A stretch of DNA of 64,000 bases from UBA12481 sp942493265. GTDB taxonomy: Bacteria > Bacteroidota > Bacteroidia > Bacteroidales > UBA12481. The notes under the pieces are model-generated. The model saw only the letters and a list, made by a program, of their open reading frames with translations. It ran no database searches and had not been told where the DNA came from. Location of the stretch: NCBI GenBank assembly GCA_942493265.1, contig OW818688.1:5022001-5086000 (forward strand), read 5' to 3'. Shown one piece after another: positions 9,546 to 18,724 of this stretch. The position numbers were made by a program, and so were the translations under genes. Numbering within the stretch: the stretch's first letter is position 1; the number at the start of each line of letters is the position of its first letter.

Positions 9546-11753
9546 TTATTCTAATTGGTTCCTTACAAGATCGTAGTAGTTACCTTTTTTGCTAACTAAT
9601 TCCAAATGTGAGCCGACTTCCACTATCTCACCATTATTCAATACAACTATTTGGTCCGCATTTCTAATAGTGCTTAATCTATGAGCGATAATTATAAACG
9701 TTCTATCTTGAAAATTATTGAGCAAATGATCCATGATTTCTTTTTCGTTCGTTGAGTCAAGGTAGCTGGTAGCCTCATCAAACAAGAGAATTTTTGGATT
9801 CTTGTAAAGCGCACGAGCAATAATGAGCCGTTGAGTTTGCCCAGCACTTAATGCCAACCCTTCAAGGCCAATCTTAGTATTATAATTCCAAGGAAGACTT
9901 TCAATAAACTCTTTCATATTAACCATGGTTAACACATAGACAAGTCTATCCTCATCAATATAGTCCTCACCTACTGCAACATTATTTGCAATGGTATCAT
10001 TAAAAACAAAAGAATCTTGCATAACAACGCCAACTTGGCTTCTCCAATGACCGCTTGGAATTAAGCTCAAGTTTATATCCCCAATGGACACTTGACCAAT
10101 GATCGGTTCATAATATTTTAAAATCAATTTTAAAAGTGTTGTTTTCCCTCCTCCACTTGGGCCAACAATAGCTGTAACTTTTCCATGAGGAATCATCAAG
10201 TTTATATCATTTAAAATAGTTCTATGTGTCCCTACATATTTAAATTTTAGGTTTTTAACAATAATATCCTGACAAAAGTCAAATTTTTTTGCAGGAAAAA
10301 CAATATTGGAGTCCTCTTCCTCATGAGTGTAGATAAGTTGCAATCGCTCCAAAGCAATAGAAGCATCCTGAACAGAATATACAAAGCCTATCAGTTGTTG
10401 AATTGGCGAATTCAATTGTCCAATAATATAGGAGACAGACATCATCATACCAAGCGAAATTTTGCCGTCAATAACAAGCTTGGCAGAAATAATTGTTAAT
10501 AAGGCATTCTTGAGTTCATTAACAAAAAAGGAACCTGATGATTGGACTTGCTGAAGCGTCAAACTTTTAATGTTTATTTTAAATAATTTGATCTGAAGAT
10601 CCTCCCATTTCCATCGTTTCTGCTGTTCTGCATTGTTGAGTTTAATTTCTTGCATTCCATTAATGAGTTCAATCACCGTACTTTGTTCCTGACTTCTTCT
10701 GTTAAAATACAAATAATCCAAATCTTTTCTTCTTTTTAGGAAGGCAAAAATCCACACAAAATAGATGATAGTACCAACAAAAAAAACCAGTAACAATTGT
10801 GAACTATAGAATGATAAAACGACACTAAAGACAATTAAATTAAAAAATGAGAATAAAGTCGAAAGGGTTGAAGATGTTAATAATTGTTCGATCCGTTTGT
10901 GATCATTAATCCTCTGAAGTATATCACCAGTCATCTTAGTATCGAAATAGGAAATTGGAAGTTTCATTAATTTAATAAAAAAGTCAGAGATGAGTGAGAT
11001 ATTAATTCTTGTACTCAAATGGAGCAGTATCCAGCCTCTAATCAGATCAATTCCCAATCTTCCAATAAACAAACAAATTTGGGCTATAAGAATTAGATAA
11101 ATGAAACCTATATTCTTATTTTGAATGCCTATATCGACAACGCTTTGTGTTAGGAAAGGGAAAAGTAGTTGAATAAGGCTTGCCGCAAGGAGCCCTACCA
11201 AAAGTTGAATTAATAACCCTTTGTAAACTTTAACGTAACCGTAAAGAAGGGTTAATCCAGAAAAGGTTCTTTTTCGATCATTCTCTTGCTTAAAGAATAA
11301 TGGAGAAGGCGACACTAATAGAGCTATTCCTTCCTTTTTCGCAATATCTTCATCCAAACATACCCACTTACTGAGGAATTCTCTTTCGGTTATCTTGATG
11401 ATACCATGAGCTGGATCTCCAACAATAACCATATCCTTAACGAATTTGTAAACGACAATAAAATGATTTTGATTCCAATGAACAACACAAGGCAAATCGA
11501 TACTTTTACTTAGAGTACTATATTCTATACGAACACAAAGTGATTTAAATCCAAGGGTCTCTGCCGATTTTGCGAGATTTTTGAGATTGGTCCCAATAAT
11601 GGAAGTATCAACTAAAAGCCTAATATGTTGTGCGGAAAAATATTTTCCATAAAATTTTGCGATCATACGCAAACAAGCAGGACCACAATCATTTGCATTA
11701 TTTTGATGGAAGAATGGAAATCCCAAGATTAATCGCATATTACGTTTCAACAT
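9546..11753 (-). CDS. lanT: Bacteriocin-processing ABC exporter with C39 peptidase domain (LanT-type)
   Basis: A 735-aa fusion of a protease and an exporter. The N-terminal C39 peptidase has the catalytic triad Cys23 ('NDCGPACLRM'), His97 ('HWNQNHFIVV') and Asp113 ('VGDPAHG'). It cuts leader peptides after double glycine. A six-helix ABC membrane domain covers about residues 165-460. The ATPase domain has Walker A 'GPSGGGKTT', a signature 'ALSAGQTQR' and Walker B 'ILLFDEAT'. The substrate is most likely the Gly-Gly precursor at 18725-19048. The fossil IS1595 starts only 23 bases upstream of the ATG, so the original link to the lan operon has been disturbed. Confidence 0.96.
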   Translation of the reverse strand: MLKRNMRLILGFPFFHQNNANDCGPACLRMIAKFYGKYFSAQHIRLLVDTSIIGTNLKNLAKSAETLGFKSLCVRIEYSTLSKSIDLPCVVHWNQNHFIVVYKFVKDMVIVGDPAHGIIKITEREFLSKWVCLDEDIAKKEGIALLVSPSPLFFKQENDRKRTFSGLTLLYGYVKVYKGLLIQLLVGLLAASLIQLLFPFLTQSVVDIGIQNKNIGFIYLILIAQICLFIGRLGIDLIRGWILLHLSTRINISLISDFFIKLMKLPISYFDTKMTGDILQRINDHKRIEQLLTSSTLSTLFSFFNLIVFSVVLSFYSSQLLLVFFVGTIIYFVWIFAFLKRRKDLDYLYFNRRSQEQSTVIELINGMQEIKLNNAEQQKRWKWEDLQIKLFKINIKSLTLQQVQSSGSFFVNELKNALLTIISAKLVIDGKISLGMMMSVSYIIGQLNSPIQQLIGFVYSVQDASIALERLQLIYTHEEEDSNIVFPAKKFDFCQDIIVKNLKFKYVGTHRTILNDINLMIPHGKVTAIVGPSGGGKTTLLKLILKYYEPIIGQVSIGDINLSLIPSGHWRSQVGVVMQDSFVFNDTIANNVAVGEDYIDEDRLVYVLTMVNMKEFIESLPWNYNTKIGLEGLALSAGQTQRLIIARALYKNPKILLFDEATSYLDSTNEKEIMDHLLNNFQDRTFIIIAHRLSTIRNADQIVVLNNGEIVEVGSHLELVSKKGNYYDLVRNQLE

Positions 11754-11776
11754 TTCAACTTTTGTTTTTAATATTT

Positions 11777-12252
11777 ATGATTGACCATAATGATAAACCA
11801 AAATATGCCAAAAGAATGACATACAACCGATTAACAATCTCCCAATTAGTTTATTTGGGTTATATCGACTAGGTAGCTGGGAAGTAAATGCATCCATGTA
11901 GAATAGCACATAAGATTGCATCAAAATGGTTAAAACTATTCGACAGTCTTCTTTTGACTATAATGCTTGCAATGTGTACACAAGGCAATCCTTTACTTGC
12001 CTTGTCTGGAAGAGTTAGGTTGGATACAGGCTTGTTAACCAGCTCACTAATTTTGGTTCAGCATGAAAAGCCATTAGTTATACCTATAGCTTTCTGATTC
12101 ACGCTGCCCGTAAAAATTTTCTTGGTAGTTCATGATTCAAGATCTTGCGCTACTCTCATTTTGAATAACTTTCAGCGAATGTGTTGCTAATAATACTTTG
12201 GTTTCTAGCAATATTCGGTCTGCGCAATGATCAAAACAGGAGTTTGTTTATC
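11777..12252 (-). mobile_element. Fossil IS1595 fragment between lanB-C-terminal protein and lanT
   Basis: The left end (ATGATTG at 11777) matches base by base the end of the intact IS1595 at 21879, with many substitutions. The similarity then continues through the C-terminal half of the transposase gene ('gattaacaatctccc', 'ctactctcattttgaat', 'gtctgcgcaatgatcaaaac'). It stops near 12252, so the right half of the element is missing. The divergence makes it far older than the intact copy. It contains no usable open frame. Confidence 0.8.
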
Positions 12253-12431
12253 ATTACAACAAAAGCCCAACACTTCCGAAATCTCCTACAACCCTTTTGT
12301 TAAGCACAGTTTGAGCTTTATCCAAGAGAATCAGGAATCTTTTTAGTTTGTATCGGATAGAAAGCTTGAATTTTTTCATTGATTGGTGGAGATTGTTCCA
12401 CCTAATACTTTGGATGACTTCCTTGTTTTGA

Positions 12432-13337
12432 TCACAAATATACTCCCTCAACCGCTGGATCTTTAAGCTGGCCATTTTTCCTTTTAAGCCAAATTTCAGA
12501 TTCATAAGTTTTTTTGAGGAAATCAAGAGACAGCATTTCATACTGACGCTGCCTGGAGAGAAAAATTCGATTGAAATTCATATGGATAATGCTTGGTATT
12601 AATTGAGTAAAAACACTTCGACTCAACGAAACTCCGATTTCCTTTCTCATTAATTCAATAATTAGCGTTAACTTCGACGATCGTTCTTCAATGATTTCAA
12701 TAATCTCAATCGGGAGTTTATTTGAAACGGAATCATTGACAACATTTCGACATTCTCTAAACTTTTGAGCCAATTGTTGCTTCATGAACTTACTATTCTT
12801 CTGGAATTCAACATCAAAACTTTTATCTAATAAAACAAGTAAGTCGTATTTTTCATTAAGACTTAATCCAAAAGAATTCAACAATTGGTTGATTGAGCAC
12901 AAAGCAAAGCTCCACCTAACCATCATGTTTTTATCAGGAATTTTTCTCGATAGAAAACTCGAAACCATCGTACTATCAACACAAAATAAGCTTTCAATTT
13001 CATTGATAATCTTTGGAGGATACCTGTTAATCTCCCTAACATATGTGTCAATCTGAACTTTAAATACTAACCTCGATTTAATATAAGGTTTGATCATTCC
13101 ATTTACCGCTGCAATTACAGTTGAAATCGAATCATTAGAATCTAAATTAAACCGTAGTCGTAAATGCGGTTCGGGATCATTATATCTAATAAAGAACCAC
13201 TTAGAAACAACATCTTCTTCAATTAAAACAGTGGCAATTTTATTTATTTCATTACTTAGTAATAAATCGATTGAAGAATAGCCAGCATAAATTTTAAAAT
13301 ATAGCCATTCATCGCCAGGAATAAAGTATCTCTCCAT
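12432..13337 (-). CDS. Thiopeptide-type/SpaB-C domain protein: glutamate-elimination half of a split LanB
   Basis: A 301-aa stand-alone protein. The start 'MERYFIPGDEWLYFKIYAGY' and 'VSKWFFIRYNDPEPHLRLRF' (about residues 44-64) are hallmarks of the SpaB C-terminal / thiopeptide-type biosynthesis domain, which eliminates glutamate from glutamylated Ser/Thr to leave dehydroamino acids. It lies 3 bases after the lanB stop, so the two are translated as a pair. In Firmicutes both activities are one protein of about 1000 aa; the split form is known from Bacteroidota such as the pinensin producer. The ATG at 13335-13337 gives the expected N-terminus. Confidence 0.93.
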   Translation of the reverse strand: MERYFIPGDEWLYFKIYAGYSSIDLLLSNEINKIATVLIEEDVVSKWFFIRYNDPEPHLRLRFNLDSNDSISTVIAAVNGMIKPYIKSRLVFKVQIDTYVREINRYPPKIINEIESLFCVDSTMVSSFLSRKIPDKNMMVRWSFALCSINQLLNSFGLSLNEKYDLLVLLDKSFDVEFQKNSKFMKQQLAQKFRECRNVVNDSVSNKLPIEIIEIIEERSSKLTLIIELMRKEIGVSLSRSVFTQLIPSIIHMNFNRIFLSRQRQYEMLSLDFLKKTYESEIWLKRKNGQLKDPAVEGVYL

Positions 13338-13340
13338 TTT

Positions 13341-15527
13341 TTATGTTCTTAATACCGACAATAATATTTCATTTACAAATTTGCCTGTTTTATTATAGAC
13401 AAAATCAGCTTGTTCGTCACCAATAAACTCGGTTAGCGTAAAACTTGACAGCTTTTTAGTTTGTTGCAGTAATATGCTTATGTATGTAAAATCTTGGAGA
13501 TTTAGATACAATTCATTATCAAAAAACACTAGGACAACCTTAGTTGGTATCTCTTTCCCAATTCGCCATGCTGAGAATTCTTTGATAAGTTGATCCTCAT
13601 TAGCTATTTCCCGAATCGAAAGTAATTCAAAATTACTAATCTCCCAGGTTTCCAAACTGAGAATAATATTTTTATAGCAAACTCTTGGGAAATGAGTTAA
13701 AAATTTCTGTAATGGACCCCAATTGAAAATAGCTCCTTGACGTCCATTTTGGTACTGAAGATCACCTAAAAATTCATATATTGGCAATGAGGAATTGTGA
13801 TAATTATGCGCTGAAGTCAAACGCGGGATTATGACCTTTCCCAACCTTTTTGAGATGAGATCAATATTTATTCCATTGGTTTTTACATAGCAATCATCAA
13901 GGGGTATCACAAAGTTTTTGTCCAAACTTGAGTTTGAATAAAGCGGAATTTCAAAATGGCGCATAATCGGCCGTATAAGAATGTTTCCCATTCTTGAATC
14001 AGGTAGATGTACTATTTCTGCGAAGATCATATCGCTTTGATAACCTTCATCATAAGAAACAATGCTCTGAACATGCTCTAAGATTGCACTATCCAAATGG
14101 CAAAACCGTGACAGAGTATTAGCAGCAGTAGAGGTCCCTGTACCAGTTAATACGATTGTCTCATTTGAGTTTTCATCGTTTCGTGCTAATATCTTTATTG
14201 TTACTTGCATTGTAGAAGGTAAATCACTCCAATTAGGTTCACCAAGGCTTTTTAAATCCTCTATCTTAAGTTCAATAACTTTTGTATTATTTTTCAGAAA
14301 TTCAAAATATTTAGTCAAAAGTAAAGTGTTTGGAGTTTTCCAAACTATATTCAGTCCTGTTACTTGTTGACCCAAGAAATTTATATTGTTTAAAAGGTAG
14401 CTATTGTCATTTCGACTATGATGCTCTTGGTACGGAATTCCCATGTCGGGATCCAGCAATTCCAAAATAGGAATTTCCTCAAATTCATACCGTTTAAAAA
14501 TTTCAGCTGCATATTGGCTCAAATTGGTTTTATAAGAAGGAGAGAAATAATTCATTATCAACAAACCCTCCTTGATAACTTCAATTATATTAGAATTTAT
14601 CGAGCAATTATCAAAACATTGCAATATATCGCATTGAAGGAGTTGATTGCTCCGAAATTGGTAACCAATGTTTTCTGCAATCGTAACTATATTCTTATAA
14701 TTCTTGATCGCATCACGAGGGGAGGATTCAGAAATACTAGTTAGAATTCGATCAATTTCTTCCAAATTAAAATTTAATGTTTCTAACTCCGGGATCTTTG
14801 ATGTAGTCTCTAATATCTTCTGAAGAGTATCAGTCCCGGTGACTTCTATTTCAACTTCAGATATAATAACTTGAGAATCTATCAGAAGGTTCACATATTC
14901 GTGAGCTTCACGATCATTTACTTCGAAACAATTACAAAGCCATGATTCAAGTTCTTTAATACTTTTCCCTTCCTTAATATAATCTAATAAAGCAATTAGG
15001 TATTGAGTACTCTCTGTACGTGAAATCTTAACTTTTTTGCGATTGTTGTCTAAATAAGCCTCATAGTATCGAATCTGCTCACCTAGGTAGTATATTGTAT
15101 TGTTTTTAAAATATTTTACTAGTCCTCGAACGGTTTCTAACCTGCTGATTTCACCCAGTATAACACCTAGATATTGTGTATCTAACCTTGCCTTTCTTAT
15201 TATTTTGTCGCTAGGTGAAATATGGGAATAATTTCCAAATTTGCCCATAGCTACACCGGCGAAAGTTCCAAAGGGGGTGGATCGTGAACACATTCTGGTT
15301 GCATATCTTGTAAGCGCCAGAAAAACCCTTTCTTTTTCCTTTATCGACAATTTGTCTTCAGTTAGTAACTCCATTTTATTATAAAGCTCTGGGGATGCAA
15401 GAAAAATTGCTTCCTGGAACGCCTCATCATAAATGAAAGACCTGTCAGCTATAGTTGACATAAAGCTGAGACTTTTTTGAGGTATACGCACCATAAAACG
15501 CTGGCTAACTTGGAGAGGGATATGCAT
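13341..15527 (-). CDS. lanB: Class I lanthipeptide dehydratase, glutamylation domain (split LanB)
   Basis: A 728-aa protein of the lantibiotic dehydratase N-terminal family. It uses glutamyl-tRNA to glutamylate Ser/Thr of the precursor before elimination. The N-terminal motif 'TRYATRMCSRSTPFGTFAG' (residues 73-91) is the conserved arginine/TPFG block. A later block, 'AEIVHLPDSRMGNILIRP', and 'KVIIPRLTSAHNY' near residue 570 match the second conserved part. It lacks the elimination domain, which is encoded by the next gene downstream. The IS3 element at about 15690-16930 separates it from lanC upstream, so its transcription may now depend on a new promoter. The frame is intact. Confidence 0.94.
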   Translation of the reverse strand: MHIPLQVSQRFMVRIPQKSLSFMSTIADRSFIYDEAFQEAIFLASPELYNKMELLTEDKLSIKEKERVFLALTRYATRMCSRSTPFGTFAGVAMGKFGNYSHISPSDKIIRKARLDTQYLGVILGEISRLETVRGLVKYFKNNTIYYLGEQIRYYEAYLDNNRKKVKISRTESTQYLIALLDYIKEGKSIKELESWLCNCFEVNDREAHEYVNLLIDSQVIISEVEIEVTGTDTLQKILETTSKIPELETLNFNLEEIDRILTSISESSPRDAIKNYKNIVTIAENIGYQFRSNQLLQCDILQCFDNCSINSNIIEVIKEGLLIMNYFSPSYKTNLSQYAAEIFKRYEFEEIPILELLDPDMGIPYQEHHSRNDNSYLLNNINFLGQQVTGLNIVWKTPNTLLLTKYFEFLKNNTKVIELKIEDLKSLGEPNWSDLPSTMQVTIKILARNDENSNETIVLTGTGTSTAANTLSRFCHLDSAILEHVQSIVSYDEGYQSDMIFAEIVHLPDSRMGNILIRPIMRHFEIPLYSNSSLDKNFVIPLDDCYVKTNGINIDLISKRLGKVIIPRLTSAHNYHNSSLPIYEFLGDLQYQNGRQGAIFNWGPLQKFLTHFPRVCYKNIILSLETWEISNFELLSIREIANEDQLIKEFSAWRIGKEIPTKVVLVFFDNELYLNLQDFTYISILLQQTKKLSSFTLTEFIGDEQADFVYNKTGKFVNEILLSVLRT

Positions 15528-15589
15528 ATATAGTTATTGTTAGATAATATTGATACTCTGATGACCTCTTTACAAATTGTGACACCTCA

Positions 15590-15682
15590 CAAGTGGTATG
15601 GTTTAATCGCATGAAGGAAATCGCTGATGAAGATTATCCATTTACTGAACTTACAACATTGATTATGGAATTACTACAATAA
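15590..15682 (+). pseudogene. IS630-type transposase scrap
   Basis: The frame from 15599 reads 'WFNRMKEIADEDYPFTELTT' and stops at 15680-15682. It matches the DDE-half segment 'WAEFIKEIADEHYPEAELIA' of the IS630 transposase at 23741-24864, with clear nucleotide similarity. No ends could be fixed. It is a third and still older trace of the same IS630 type, on the opposite strand. Confidence 0.72.
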
Positions 15683-15722
15683 GCTGCACGCTGGGTTAGG
15701 TTACAAAAAGGAGTAACTTACC

Positions 15723-16040
15723 ATGATGAGCGACGAAAGAAAAAAGTACGACAAAGAATTTAAGCAAAAAGCAGTTGAGCTTTCTTATGCAAGAGGCAGC
15801 GCCACTGAGATTGCAGAAGAATTAGGTATCCGCCCGCAGATGTTATACCGATGGCCTCGGGAGTTGAAGCGGTACGAAAAAAACAGCTTCCCTGGTCACG
15901 GAAAGCCGGTTATGACGGATCAGGAGCGCGAAATTGCCCGCCTTGAGAGAGAGTTGAGAGATACCAAGATGGAACGGGATATCTTAAAAAAGGCAATAAG
16001 CATCTTCTCCAGGAGCGAAGGCAAATCCACCAATTCATAA
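15723..16040 (+). CDS. IS3-family OrfA (helix-turn-helix protein)
   Basis: A 105-aa protein with an HTH_Tnp_1 domain ('YDKEFKQKAVELSYARGSAT', then 'IAEELGIRPQMLYRWPRELK'). A C-terminal leucine-zipper coiled coil follows ('REIARLERELRDTKMERDIL'). It binds the IS ends together with OrfB. The frame is complete. The ATG at 15723 follows a purine-rich stretch (aaaaaggag). Confidence 0.93.
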   Translation: MMSDERKKYDKEFKQKAVELSYARGSATEIAEELGIRPQMLYRWPRELKRYEKNSFPGHGKPVMTDQEREIARLERELRDTKMERDILKKAISIFSRSEGKSTNS

Positions 16041-16051
16041 GTGACCAGTGT

Positions 16052-16904
16052 ATGAAATTTACCATTGAGATGATGTGTCGGGTATTTATGATCAGCAAAA
16101 GCGGTTATTATGCCTGGTTAAAAAGTGGACCGTCCAGGCGTTGGCAAGAGAATGAAGAATTGCTGATCTGGATCAAAAACATATACGAAGTCAGCCGGAA
16201 AGCTTATGGAAGTCAAAGAGTCGCACAGGAGCTGCTTGCAGGCGGTAAGAAGGTCTCGCAGCAACGGGTGGCCCGAATCATGAGAGCAGCCGGAATAAGG
16301 GCCAGAAAGCCCCGCAGATTCGTTGCTACAACTGATTCACGTCATAACTATCCAGTAGCCCCTAATCAACAAAACCGCAATTTTACCGCCATTCGGAAAT
16401 GCCAGTACTGGGTATCTGACATCACCTATGTCCGCACCAAATCCGGCTGGCTTTATTTGACCGTGGTGATTGATTTATACGATCGTAAAGTCATTGGTTG
16501 GTCTATGAGCCACGGTCTTACCACCGGGGAAACCATTATTCCGGCGTGGCGGATGGCAGTCAGGAACCGTCCGATAACCCAAAAGCTTATTTTTCATTCC
16601 GATCATGGAGTTCAATATGCATATGAAGCATTTACGAACATCCTGAAAAATAACATGTTGATCGAAAGAAGTATGAGCAGAAAGGGAAATTGTTGGGATA
16701 ATGCGGTTGCGGAGAGCTTTTTTTAAACCATTAAATTTGAATGGATTTACAATTTCGAGTATGTCGATCAGAACCAAGCCACGCTTTCCATTTTTGACTG
16801 GATTGAAAGTTGGTACAACCGGACCAGGCGACACTCAACTTTGGGGTATAAAACAATCGAAGAGTTTGAGAGAATTAATAGTAATTTTAAAAATACAGCC
16901 TAAC
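16052..16904 (+). pseudogene. IS3-family OrfB transposase with in-frame nonsense codon
   Basis: A DDE integrase-type transposase. The catalytic blocks are 'YWVSDITYVRTKSG' (D), 'IFHSDHGVQYAYEAF' (D) and 'GNCWDNAVAESFF' (E). A TAA at 16724-16726 directly follows 'ESFF', two residues after the catalytic region. The same frame continues without change as 'TIKFEWIYNFEYVDQNQATL' up to 'HSTLGYKTIEEF' and a normal TAA at about 16902. Homologues usually have Lys at this place, so AAA to TAA is the simplest change. The product at 224 aa lacks the last helix region and is probably inactive. Confidence 0.9.
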
Positions 16905-16947
16905 ATAACTTACCGTCCATATTCTTGTGGTAGTTCCATTAATTGGC

Positions 16948-18174
16948 TTATAATAAAAAACAATCATCCCATTCAGGGAAATTTGGGAATAGCATTGTCG
17001 ATAATACTAAAGAAATACCGGATTTACCTGTCAATAAATTTTCATCTAATTCATAATTCTTAAATATTTCTTTTGGGACAGCCCCTTTTTCGTTAACTAA
17101 ATATTCGACCACTCCCTTTGTTAAAATATTAGTGGTTTCCTCGGACCAGTACATTGCTTTTTTCTTGAATTCTAATTCACTTGTTAGCGAAAAGGCCTTG
17201 TTAAAAATGTGACAAATTCCAGAAGTACCATGACAAAACCCTGAATCAAAAATCCGATTAGAATCATAGTCTTCCCTACTACAGGCTTTGTGCAAAACAC
17301 TTTTCCCAAAATCGTACCATTGCTGATTATGACAAGCAATTCCAGCCTTAAGAAACATGTACCCAATTCCAAGGTCACCATAACACCAGGCTAGACGGCT
17401 TTGGTTATTAAACAAATTTTTGGAATCTTTAAAATGATAGGGGAAAACTGATAGACTTTTCGATGAAAGATTCCTCTGTCGGTAAACAAAAGTAACCGCT
17501 TTGCTGATCAAAGACAGACACGATTCCTTTACAGAATTGCTATTTGTCAGTTCTAATATCTTGATTATTATGAGAATAATGCCTGTACTTCCATGTGACA
17601 ACGAAATATTTATAGTCGGTAAACCTGTTGAATTCTGGTCAGATAGCCACGCATAACCATCTCTCGTTTTTATCGAACATTTCTCGAAACATGAAACTAT
17701 CTTTACTATTATCCTTTCATTTCTCTGAATTGAAGACCTATTCAAAATACTATTTAAATAACCAATGGCTCCTGTCATAAGATCAAATTGACCGTTTTCC
17801 AATTTTTCAATAGTAGCGTCGAAGATATTGGAATTTAAAGAACTCTGATTAGAATCTTCAGAAAGAATTCCGATATTTATTAGCTTATTCTTTAGAAATA
17901 AAAAACCAGATAATCCTGTACTGTAGCTTAAATCAGAAGATCTCAAGGACAAATACTCTATTAATCTGTAATTATTAAGCAATTCTACAATATCATCACT
18001 TTTTGAAAAATATTTTGCAAAAGAAAACGAAAATAATAATTCCCCTGTCCGACCTGAATATAAAGAGGGTGAACAGTTCTTCGAGGGAAGCAGTGTTTTA
18101 TAGGATTCTTCGAGAAATTCGAATATTCTTTCGCTAACTCTGTTGTTCGGATCAAACTCCTTTATGTAACACAT
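16948..18174 (-). CDS. lanC: Lanthionine synthetase C-like cyclase
   Basis: A 408-aa zinc-dependent cyclase that adds cysteine thiols to dehydrated Ser/Thr to form (methyl)lanthionine rings. The zinc ligands are present: Cys264 in 'LAWCYGDLGIG' and Cys314-His315 in 'SGFCHGTSGI'. The conserved His194 is in 'SLSHGSTGI'. GxxG-type repeats spaced along the protein ('GLSGFLFL', 'GAIGYLNS', 'GKSGISLV') fit the alpha/alpha toroid. It is the first lan enzyme after the precursor, but a terminator and about 500 bases of IS-scarred DNA lie between them. The frame and length are complete. Confidence 0.95.
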   Translation of the reverse strand: MCYIKEFDPNNRVSERIFEFLEESYKTLLPSKNCSPSLYSGRTGELLFSFSFAKYFSKSDDIVELLNNYRLIEYLSLRSSDLSYSTGLSGFLFLKNKLINIGILSEDSNQSSLNSNIFDATIEKLENGQFDLMTGAIGYLNSILNRSSIQRNERIIVKIVSCFEKCSIKTRDGYAWLSDQNSTGLPTINISLSHGSTGIILIIIKILELTNSNSVKESCLSLISKAVTFVYRQRNLSSKSLSVFPYHFKDSKNLFNNQSRLAWCYGDLGIGYMFLKAGIACHNQQWYDFGKSVLHKACSREDYDSNRIFDSGFCHGTSGICHIFNKAFSLTSELEFKKKAMYWSEETTNILTKGVVEYLVNEKGAVPKEIFKNYELDENLLTGKSGISLVLSTMLFPNFPEWDDCFLL

Positions 18175-18670
18175 AAATACTCCAAATTATTCCCGTAATT
18201 GTTATCCTTAAAAGTTAAATCAATATTGTAAATGGCAATATCAAGTGCAAAATCGAGATTACCGGGGATTAAAAAAGTACCTTGACTATTACAACAACCG
18301 ACGCGCTCATCATAGTCTGGTCAGCAAAATGCCGTTTGCATGGTACGAATATGCAGCATAGAAAATGAACGAAGAAAATAAATGGAGGTGTTTATGAGGT
18401 AAACCCTACAATCTTAACAACTGACAACCGTGATTGAAGAAAGGGGAGTAACAATAACATTCAAAAACTTGTAAGTATTTGTCACACTATGATTTCAGAG
18501 AATTTTATAATTATATCACCTGGTACAAGCGTTCCTTTTCTTGAAATCACAAAATTCACAGTTTATAAATTGCTTTTCATTAGTGTACTATCAAATTCAG
18601 CTATACTATTCAAATACAACAACATAGTAGGCAAGCATTACCGGTGGAAGTTCCAATATCAAATACAAAT
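18175..18670. other. IS-scarred gap between precursor operon and lanC
   Basis: About 500 AT-rich bases with one clear IS3 transposase C-terminal scrap (18284-18361). No other gene was recognised. A promoter for lanC must lie here if lanC is transcribed independently, but I see no convincing TAnnTTTG box on the minus strand. Confidence 0.5.
18284..18361 (+). pseudogene. C-terminal scrap of an IS3-type transposase
   Basis: The frame reads 'DYYNNRRAHHSLVSKMPFAW' and ends in TAG at 18359-18361. The Y-N-x-R-R-x-H-x-S-L block is the C-terminal signature of IS3 transposases. Nothing upstream in the same frame belongs to it, so it is a remnant only. It does not match the IS3 copies at 16052 or 25641 closely. 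Confidence 0.7.
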
Positions 18671-18704
18671 AAAAAAAGCCAATTAAACTGGGCTTTAACT
18701 GGCT
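18671..18704 (-). terminator. Rho-independent terminator after the precursor gene
   Basis: Read on the minus strand, a stem GCCAGTTAAA / TTTAATTGGC (18678-18703) is followed by seven T. It lies about 20 bases after the precursor stop. It would end the precursor operon transcript and keep most precursor mRNA separate from lanC, a common way to make precursor in excess. Confidence 0.78.
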
Positions 18705-18724
18705 TCCTTCAATTTTGAAAATTA

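Larger units (their letters stand above)
15690..16930 (+). mobile_element. IS3-family element inserted between lanC and lanB
   Basis: The element holds an orfA/orfB pair on the plus strand, against the direction of the lan genes. The ends are approximate: I could not define convincing inverted repeats or a target duplication. It lies between the end of lanC (16948) and the start of lanB (15527), splitting the biosynthetic operon without touching either reading frame. Confidence 0.82.

Noticed and set aside
12254..12541. A 95-codon minus-strand frame overlapping the end of the LanB elimination protein; considered as a frameshifted extension
   Set aside because: The 301-aa protein already has the normal length and end for the family, and the frame beyond it matches nothing.
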